DNA of 13,359 bases, taken from positions 1-13,359 of the forward strand of contig CALDNG010000265.1 in the NCBI GenBank assembly GCA_937915285.1. Direction: 5' to 3'. The DNA comes from an uncultured Desulfomonile sp. GTDB taxonomy: Bacteria; Desulfobacterota; Desulfomonilia; Desulfomonilales; Desulfomonilaceae. The notes under the pieces are model-generated. The model worked only from the letters and a program-made list of their open reading frames with translations. It was not told the DNA's origin and did no database searches. Of this stretch, positions 8,244 through 13,359 are shown piece after piece (position 1 is the stretch's first letter; each line of letters starts with the position of its first letter). The translations under genes were made by a program, and so were the position numbers.

Positions 8244-9287
8244 CTATGTAAGGAATGCCGGGGCCAATAAAGAGTGCTGGAATCGCTTTTTAACGGATGC
8301 GATTCGTTCAAGGGAAGCTGAAATCTGGATGGGATCAAACTCTTTACTTTCATAGGCCATTCTTAGAGTGGACAAGGCTTCGATAGCTTTATCCTGTGAG
8401 TTGCAGATTAACAGGATGTCTGCTCCGGCCCTGATTGACTCGATCACGCATGTCTGGGTAGAGTAAGTCTTTGTGACCGCTCCCATATCCAGATCGTCAG
8501 TTATGATGATGCCTTGATAGCCGATTTGGTCTCTCAGCAAGGTCTTCAGAATTCTTTGGGACATAGTCGCTGGAAAAAGTTCATCTATTGACGGAAAAAG
8601 GACATGGGCAGTCATCATCATTTCGACGCCGATCTGTGTTGCCCGTCTGAACGGAACAAGGTCTCTGATATCCAGTTCCTGAATGTTCCGTTTGTCTATC
8701 GGAAGATCCAGATGCGAGTCTACTATGGTAGCTCCATGACCGGGAAAATGCTTGGCGCAAGGGATAATCCCCTTGGAACGCATTTCTTCAATCACTATCG
8801 TTCCCAGCCGGGCCACCACATCAGGGTCATTTCCAAATGATCTATCTCCGATAACGGTTGACTTGAGATCTACCTTTTCATCCACCATATCAAGTACAGG
8901 CACAAAGTCCAGGTTGAAACCGGCTGAACGCAGTTCCTGGGCCGTCTGCCTGGCAAAATGAATCACGTTCTTGTCAGGAGTCGCGGAATGAGCCATTTCC
9001 CATGACGGAGGAAATGCGCTGAATGGCTCCTTAAGTCTTCTGACTCGACCACCTTCCTGGTCTACAGCAATAAAAAGAGGATCCAACTCAATGCTGGACG
9101 CGTATTTTTGAAGATCATCGTTCAATTTCGATATCTGCTGCGGTGATTCAATGTTGCGGGAAAATAAGATTACTCCGTTGGGACGGATTTGGGCCAAGAA
9201 TTCTTTGGTAGCGGAGTCCAAAGTTGTTCCCTGGATTCCCACCATAAGTAATGAGCCTAAAATTGTTGAAGGATGTTTGTTCAACAC
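8244..9287 (-). CDS. nagZ: Beta-N-acetylhexosaminidase (glycoside hydrolase family 3, NagZ)
   Basis: Cytoplasmic exo-beta-N-acetylglucosaminidase that, in this family, removes GlcNAc from GlcNAc-1,6-anhydroMurNAc-peptides during cell-wall recycling. The 347 residues match a single-domain TIM-barrel NagZ. Visible signatures are DQEGGRVRR at 76-84, KHFPGHG at 179-185, the D190-S-H192 loop that holds the NagZ acid/base His-Asp pair, and TDDLDM at 263-268, whose first Asp (264) is the expected nucleophile. There is no signal peptide or lipobox, which fits a cytoplasmic enzyme. The start is GTG: an in-frame TAG lies 15 bases upstream, and only a weak AGGTAG precedes it. It begins 20 bases after the ccsA stop, so it is very likely cotranscribed with the cytochrome c maturation genes although the function is unrelated. 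A dietary or chitin hexosaminidase role is less likely given the single domain and the lack of an export signal. Confidence 0.92.
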   Translation of the reverse strand: MLNKHPSTILGSLLMVGIQGTTLDSATKEFLAQIRPNGVILFSRNIESPQQISKLNDDLQKYASSIELDPLFIAVDQEGGRVRRLKEPFSAFPPSWEMAHSATPDKNVIHFARQTAQELRSAGFNLDFVPVLDMVDEKVDLKSTVIGDRSFGNDPDVVARLGTIVIEEMRSKGIIPCAKHFPGHGATIVDSHLDLPIDKRNIQELDIRDLVPFRRATQIGVEMMMTAHVLFPSIDELFPATMSQRILKTLLRDQIGYQGIIITDDLDMGAVTKTYSTQTCVIESIRAGADILLICNSQDKAIEALSTLRMAYESKEFDPIQISASLERIASVKKRFQHSLLAPAFLT

Positions 9288-9307
9288 TACATTCGCTACC
9301 TAATTTT

Positions 9308-10126
9308 TTAAAAATAGCTATGCAGTCCGGGCAAGTAATTCACCCCGAAATATGTAAACATTACAGCGGCAAAACCGATCACCGAAAGGATTGCCGTTTT
9401 TCCGCCAGACCATCCTCTCGTCAGTCGGGCGTGCAAAAAGCCTGCATACACCATCCATGTAATCAGTGACCACGTCTCTTTCGGATCCCATGACCAGTAA
9501 GCCCCCCAGGCATGATCAGCCCAGGCCGCTCCGGTTATTATTCCAAGACTCAGAAGCGGAAAACCGACCAGTATTGACCGGTAAACAATCTCATCCAGGA
9601 GAGCCTTCTTAGGAAAGAACGACGGAGGATTCTCCCAAGAGCGGACGATCAGAAGCAAAACCGCCGCTACAAATGAAACTGCAAAACCGGCATACCCCAG
9701 GAAACAGGTGAACACATGGGCTACAAGCCAGTTTGATTGCAGCGCAGGAATCAACGGTCTTATCTGACTGTCTATCAGGAATGTTGACGCCATCACAATA
9801 AACACTATCGGCATACCAACAAAGACTATCACGTCGTTCCTGAATTTCCTCCAGACAAGCAGCAGCGCCAAAAGTATTGTCCAAGCAAAGAAAACCAGCG
9901 ATTCATAAAGGTTTGATAGAGGAGCATGGCCGATTCCCATCCAGTATGACTCTGCCCAACGTAAACCGATTGCCGCTGTGTGAATCACGAATAACAGGAC
10001 CAAGGTCCAAAAGAGGGTCTTTTTTGCCGTAAGCGCAGCTCGACCCGACAGGGATGTTATAAGATATGCGATTATCCAACCGAGATAACCGAAGGCCAAG
10101 TAGCTGTTTAAATCAACACTGTCCAT
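9308..10126 (-). CDS. ccsA: System II cytochrome c biogenesis heme handling protein CcsA (ResC/CcsB-type)
   Basis: Polytopic membrane protein that, together with ResB, exports heme and presents it for thioether attachment to CxxCH apocytochromes. Numbering from the ATG at 10126 gives 272 residues and about eight hydrophobic segments. The heme-binding WWD motif spans about 202-224, with WGAYWSWDPKETW at its core. H137 precedes it and H269 follows in the C-terminal LHSYF, matching the two periplasmic heme-ligand histidines of the family. H232 in LHAR matches the transmembrane His between them. The spacing agrees with known CcsBA proteins. The start is uncertain: a GTG at 10138 in the same frame would add four residues (VGLI), and neither has a good ribosome site. 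It lies 55 bases after resB. This protein is often called CcsB or ResC in other genomes; in some species it is fused to ResB, but here the two are separate. Confidence 0.9.
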   Translation of the reverse strand: MDSVDLNSYLAFGYLGWIIAYLITSLSGRAALTAKKTLFWTLVLLFVIHTAAIGLRWAESYWMGIGHAPLSNLYESLVFFAWTILLALLLVWRKFRNDVIVFVGMPIVFIVMASTFLIDSQIRPLIPALQSNWLVAHVFTCFLGYAGFAVSFVAAVLLLIVRSWENPPSFFPKKALLDEIVYRSILVGFPLLSLGIITGAAWADHAWGAYWSWDPKETWSLITWMVYAGFLHARLTRGWSGGKTAILSVIGFAAVMFTYFGVNYLPGLHSYF

Positions 10127-10181
10127 AATTAAACCCACGTTAGTTAAATTACCGTATTAGGGATGAGCTTGCAAAATGTTG

Positions 10182-11534
10182 TCATGAAGTTTTCAGTGCG
10201 TCTTTCACAGTCGATTCGACCGACTCCCTGAATTCTTTACGCATTCTCTTGCTCCGACCGCTCACAGTAATCCTTGTTTTGTCATTTTCTCTAATCAACT
10301 CAATATTCAGTCGTTGGATATTGGTAAAAAGTGTGAGTATGAACCCGAATATCAGCATGATGCTTCCGATCCAGACGACCCTGGATCCCGGATCGTATCC
10401 AACCTGAAGACCGGTGGCATAAGTGGGTTCATAGCCTTTGAATCCCAGTTTGACACCTCCGATCTTGACCGGAGCCGTGTCATTCTCGTAAAGCCTTATA
10501 GTCGAGGGCTTACCATCTTTTGCAGAAACGACAACCTCGATTCCCGCGCCCCTTTGAGAGCTTCCAGGGTCAAAACCACGTATTTTTATCTCCATGCCGG
10601 ATCCCTTGGTGGTTATTAGCGGCTCCATGGGGTTGACCGATATTGTCTCAGCAGGCCCATCTTCCGATTGAATGGAAATGCTGACCTTTGATATGCCCAC
10701 TATCCTGTAATCAGATTGGTATAGGGATATTCCATCGAAGGTAATGGGATGGTTTACACGGATTGAGCCTTTGAGTTCATGACCAGACTGATCTATCAGT
10801 CTTATGTCGCTGCGGAATTCTTTGGGCTCACCGGTTGGATACCTCGTGAGGGTGAATGCGTCCACGGCAATCGTGAAAGGAAGCGTTTTAACCTCACCGG
10901 TTGAAAGAAGAGCATAAGTTGAAGACTTTTCGTTTACTTTGATTTGGACATGTCCCCTGAAACCGAAAAACACCCCAATAAGACCGCCAATCAGGATGAC
11001 AATTATGGCGATATGAATCAAGGGGAATCCCAGCAAATATATCTTTTGCCTCTCCCAAGACAGCTCAGAGCCAGAGGCGGAATTGGTTTGCTTTGGGGCG
11101 CACTTCATTATCGCCTTGAGTCGTTCGGAAAACAGTTTCTTTAATTCATCGGGTGACCTGGAATCCGTCAAGGTCAGAAAAAACGAACGCTTCTTCTGAT
11201 CTCCCTTCCACTCACTGATTATGAGGGGCATCCTCTTGAGCAGGCATCCCAAGATGTTCATGGCCAGAAGGACGAGCAAACCGGTGAACCACCAACTCCT
11301 GTAAACATTGTTAAGATCAAGTATTACAGCAATCCTGGACACGAAAGAATGGCCTGCGCCAGCGCTGACATCAGCCATTTCTCCCTGGGGAATGACGGTG
11401 CCCAGTATTGCGCAAAGGGCAAGAAGAAACAGGAGCGTGATGGTCGTTCTGACCGACGTAAAAAAAACCGTGATAATATTGGCTTGTGGGGCTGTTTCTT
11501 TTTTCTCGGGCCCCCGTGAAACCTTGGCTTTCAT
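10182..11534 (-). CDS. resB: System II cytochrome c biogenesis protein ResB (CcsB-type)
   Basis: Membrane partner of CcsA in the heme exporter and cytochrome c synthetase complex. With the ATG at 11534 it has 450 residues. Four hydrophobic segments lie at about 30-48, 81-99, 167-191 and 385-403, and a large periplasmic domain lies between the last two. Family signatures are TVIPQG after TM1, NNVYRSWWF before TM2, FPLIHI with H174 in TM3, NHPITFDGISLYQSDY in the soluble domain, and the VGYDPGSRVVW stretch leading into TM4. The tail after TM4 is short, Lys/Arg-rich and probably cytoplasmic. A TTG directly before the ATG (11537) is an alternative start; GGAG at 11544-11547 is 9 bases from ATG and 6 from TTG. 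It is the first gene of the likely resB-ccsA-nagZ-kinase unit. The name varies between genomes (resB, ccs1, ccsB). Confidence 0.9.
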   Translation of the reverse strand: MKAKVSRGPEKKETAPQANIITVFFTSVRTTITLLFLLALCAILGTVIPQGEMADVSAGAGHSFVSRIAVILDLNNVYRSWWFTGLLVLLAMNILGCLLKRMPLIISEWKGDQKKRSFFLTLTDSRSPDELKKLFSERLKAIMKCAPKQTNSASGSELSWERQKIYLLGFPLIHIAIIVILIGGLIGVFFGFRGHVQIKVNEKSSTYALLSTGEVKTLPFTIAVDAFTLTRYPTGEPKEFRSDIRLIDQSGHELKGSIRVNHPITFDGISLYQSDYRIVGISKVSISIQSEDGPAETISVNPMEPLITTKGSGMEIKIRGFDPGSSQRGAGIEVVVSAKDGKPSTIRLYENDTAPVKIGGVKLGFKGYEPTYATGLQVGYDPGSRVVWIGSIMLIFGFILTLFTNIQRLNIELIRENDKTRITVSGRSKRMRKEFRESVESTVKDALKTS

Positions 11535-11559
11535 CAATTCTGACTCCGAATGGATCGAG

Positions 11560-11601
11560 AATATATCCCTAGTGTCTACTTTAGTTTAATTTTTCAGTCA
11601 A
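11560..11601 (-). promoter_or_regulatory. Possible sigma-70 type promoter(s) of the resB unit
   Basis: Two overlapping candidates lie on the minus strand upstream of resB. One has -35 TTGACT (11596-11601), a 17-base spacer and a weak -10 TAGACA (11573-11578). The other has a weak -35 TTAAAC (11584-11589), an 18-base spacer and a better -10 TATATT (11560-11565). The region is AT-rich and lies just after the dyad. Each has one good and one poor box, so this is tentative. Confidence 0.3.
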
Positions 11602-11610
11602 GAACAGCGA

Positions 11611-11640
11611 AGGGCCGAAATACATGTAAAATTCGGCCCT
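11611..11640 (-). terminator. GC-rich inverted repeat between the mutase and resB; weak terminator or operator
   Basis: A perfect 9-base inverted repeat, AGGGCCGAA and TTCGGCCCT, is separated by 12 bases. The loop contains an 8-base palindrome, TACATGTA (11621-11628), almost centred on the outer dyad. It lies 44 bases downstream of the mutase stop, where a terminator would be expected, but no T-run follows on the minus strand. It may instead be an attenuator or a regulator binding site next to the putative resB promoter. It is flanked by the direct repeat GAACAG (11602-11607 and 11641-11646). Confidence 0.45.
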
Positions 11641-11684
11641 GAACAGTTTATGGAAATTTTTTGAGATTGATTTCCTATGTAATG

Positions 11685-13346
11685 TCAGCACTGTGAGACC
11701 TGTATGTGCTCCCCGAAAACGCCTCGCAGAACACCACAGATTTCTCCCAAAGTCGCCCTGGCCCTGACCGCGGCCAGAATTGGATTCATGAGGTTTTCAG
11801 AGCTTTTTGCGACTCTCTCCAGCTCAGACAGTATTCCGGCAACAGCATCAGAGTCTCTTTCTGACTTGATTTTGGCCAGACGAATGATCTGGTTCTCCCT
11901 GACCTTTGGATCAACCCGCAGAAGATCCTTTGGCGCTACCGCTTCAGTCTGAAACTTGTTAACACCCACTATTACCTGGGCGCCACTCTCCACTGCTTTC
12001 TGGAAGTTGTAGGCTGAATCGAGAATCTCTTCTTCAATATATCCACATTCAACCGCCTTAACAGCGCCACCCATTTCATCTATCTTGCGGATATAATCGA
12101 AAGCCTTCTTTTCAATTTCACTTGTTAGCGCTTCAATGAAATATGATCCGGCCATCGGATCGACCGTATCGCATGCCCCGGTTTCGTAAGCAATAAGTTG
12201 CTGAGTCCTCAATGCTATCTGAACCGAAGACTGAGAGGGTAGGGCGTACGCCTCGTCCCTCGAGTTGGTGTGCAATGACTGAGTGCCTCCAAGAACTGCC
12301 GACAGCGCCTGATAGGCAACTCTGACAACATTGTTGTCAGGCTGCTGCGCCGTCAGTGTACATCCTGCAGTCTGAGTGTGGAATCTCAACATCATGGCTC
12401 TCGGATTGCTCGCGCCAAACCTTTCCTTCATTATGCGGGCCCACATTCTCCGAGCAGCCCTGAACTTCGCTATTTCTTCGAGAAAATCCATGTGGGAATT
12501 GAAAAAGAAACTCAGGCGTTCTCCAAAGCTGTCGACATTTAGACCGGCATTAATAGCCGCCTGAACATACGCTATTCCGTTAGCCAGGGTGAATGCCACT
12601 TCCTGGACAGCCGTGCTTCCTGCCTCACGAATGTGATATCCACTTATGCTGATGGTGTTCCATTGAGGGACCTGCGTGTTGCAGAACTCAAAGATGTCCG
12701 TGATTATCCTCATAGAGGGAGCGGGCGGGAATATATAAGTGCCTCTAGCGGGATATTCCTTGAGTATGTCATTCTGTATCGTTCCACGTAGTTTGGAGGC
12801 GTCTGATCCCTGCTCCTCGGCGGCTACTATGTACATTGCCAAAAGTATGGCAGCCGGGGCGTTAATGGTCATGGATGTGCTGACTGACGCCAGATCAATC
12901 CCGTCAAACAGCAACTTCAAATCTTCTACAGAGTCGATCGCAACTCCTACTTTCCCCACTTCTCCTGCCGCCAGTTCATGATCCGAATCGTAACCTATCT
13001 GGGTGGGCAGATCGAAGGCCACCGACAATCCTGTTTGCCCCTGCTGTATGAGGTATTTGAACCTCTGGTTAGTTTCTTCCGCACTTCCGAATCCGGCGTA
13101 TTGTCGCATAGTCCAGAAGCGTCCCCGGTACATGTTTGGCTGGACTCCACGGGTGAATGGATATGCCCCCGGCAGGCCAAGATCCCGTTCAATTTCAAAA
13201 CCTTCAGCATCCCACGGCCAATAAACCCTATTGACCGGAATCTCAGACACCGTTGTAAACTCGCCCTTGCGTTCCGGTCGCTTGGATAGGCCCTGTTTGA
13301 ACTTCTCATCTGCCTGTTGGCATTTGTTCCTGAATTCTTCTGTCAC
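11685..13346 (-). CDS. Methylmalonyl-CoA mutase, catalytic (large/alpha, N-terminal type) subunit
   Basis: Cobalamin-dependent carbon-skeleton mutase that interconverts (R)-methylmalonyl-CoA and succinyl-CoA in propionate metabolism. The 553 residues cover only the substrate-binding TIM-barrel; there is no C-terminal B12-binding domain (no DxHxxG signature), so it needs a separate cobalamin-binding subunit as in archaeal and many anaerobe enzymes. Specificity marks are visible: Y83 in TMRQYAGF, R201 in the [17 protein letters not shown] region, and H238 in [10 protein letters not shown]. The Tyr and Arg pair is the methylmalonyl-CoA type, whereas isobutyryl-CoA mutases have Phe and Gln there. 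[17 protein letters not shown] and [14 protein letters not shown] further support the family. The start is GTG, with GAGGTG 4 bases upstream. No B12-binding partner, epimerase or MeaB-like GTPase follows it; partners could lie upstream beyond the window. The 147-base gap to resB suggests a separate transcript. Confidence 0.93.
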   Translation of the reverse strand: MTEEFRNKCQQADEKFKQGLSKRPERKGEFTTVSEIPVNRVYWPWDAEGFEIERDLGLPGAYPFTRGVQPNMYRGRFWTMRQYAGFGSAEETNQRFKYLIQQGQTGLSVAFDLPTQIGYDSDHELAAGEVGKVGVAIDSVEDLKLLFDGIDLASVSTSMTINAPAAILLAMYIVAAEEQGSDASKLRGTIQNDILKEYPARGTYIFPPAPSMRIITDIFEFCNTQVPQWNTISISGYHIREAGSTAVQEVAFTLANGIAYVQAAINAGLNVDSFGERLSFFFNSHMDFLEEIAKFRAARRMWARIMKERFGASNPRAMMLRFHTQTAGCTLTAQQPDNNVVRVAYQALSAVLGGTQSLHTNSRDEAYALPSQSSVQIALRTQQLIAYETGACDTVDPMAGSYFIEALTSEIEKKAFDYIRKIDEMGGAVKAVECGYIEEEILDSAYNFQKAVESGAQVIVGVNKFQTEAVAPKDLLRVDPKVRENQIIRLAKIKSERDSDAVAGILSELERVAKSSENLMNPILAAVRARATLGEICGVLRGVFGEHIQVSQC

Positions 13347-13350
13347 GACA

Positions 13351-13356
13351 CACCTC
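13351..13356 (-). promoter_or_regulatory. Ribosome binding site of the mutase gene
   Basis: On the minus strand GAGGTG ends 4 bases before the GTG codon at 13346 (its GAGG core is 6 bases away). It supports GTG as the true start and shows that the gene is complete in the window with only a few bases to spare. Confidence 0.6.
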
Positions 13357-13359
13357 GAT

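Noticed and set aside
10314..10619. Plus-strand open frame of about 100 codons inside resB
   Set aside because: It overlaps the conserved periplasmic domain of ResB and its translation is low in hydrophobic pattern and without motifs; it is a shadow.
11685..13346. Isobutyryl-CoA mutase instead of methylmalonyl-CoA mutase
   Set aside because: Y83 and R201 match the methylmalonyl-CoA type; isobutyryl-CoA mutases carry Phe and Gln at these sites.
1..13359. CRISPR arrays, insertion sequences, tRNA or rRNA genes, phage genes
   Set aside because: No spaced direct repeats, transposase motifs, terminal inverted repeats or RNA-gene signatures were seen; nearly all bases are explained by eight coherent genes.

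Overview
The window reads as chromosome of an anaerobic Gram-negative bacterium of the Desulfobacterota (old Deltaproteobacteria; Syntrophobacter- or Desulfomonile-like). This is inferred from gene content: large multi-PAS hybrid histidine kinases, a periplasmic Tll0287-like heme-c sensor domain, System II (ResB/CcsA) cytochrome c maturation, and a stand-alone methylmalonyl-CoA mutase catalytic subunit. Base composition looks near 50% GC and even throughout. Coding density is very high: there is no gene-free stretch longer than 147 bases and no sign of mobile elements, CRISPR arrays, tRNA or rRNA.

Left part, + strand (1-5796): two hybrid sensor kinases in tandem, 50 bases apart. The first is cut by the left window edge, because its frame is open to the first bases and encodes a typical PAS-linker helix. 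It is soluble as far as visible: three PAS domains, HisKA, HATPase, receiver. The second is membrane-anchored, with a periplasmic domain carrying a CLKCH heme-c attachment site, then four PAS domains, HisKA, HATPase and receiver.

Middle and right part, - strand (5848-13346), read right to left: methylmalonyl-CoA mutase catalytic subunit; a 147-base gap with a GC-rich dyad and possible promoters; resB; ccsA; nagZ; and a third, soluble hybrid kinase. The last four genes are spaced 20 to 68 bases (about 55 between resB and ccsA if the preferred ccsA ATG is used) and probably form one transcription unit. The third kinase meets the second tail to tail, and their C-terminal halves are clear paralogs.

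How the parts may work together (inference): ResB/CcsA carry heme across the membrane and attach it to CxxCH proteins. The heme-c sensor kinase is itself a plausible client, so sensor and maturation machinery lie within about 4 kb of each other. NagZ handles cytoplasmic muropeptide recycling. The mutase belongs to propionyl-CoA/succinyl-CoA interconversion. All three kinases end in a receiver and none has an output domain, so their phosphorelay partners (Hpt protein, final regulator) must lie elsewhere. I see no clearly new biological system. The most notable points are the heme sensor close to the cytochrome c maturation genes, the kinase appended to a ccs-nagZ unit, the convergent kinase paralogs, and the dyad upstream of resB.
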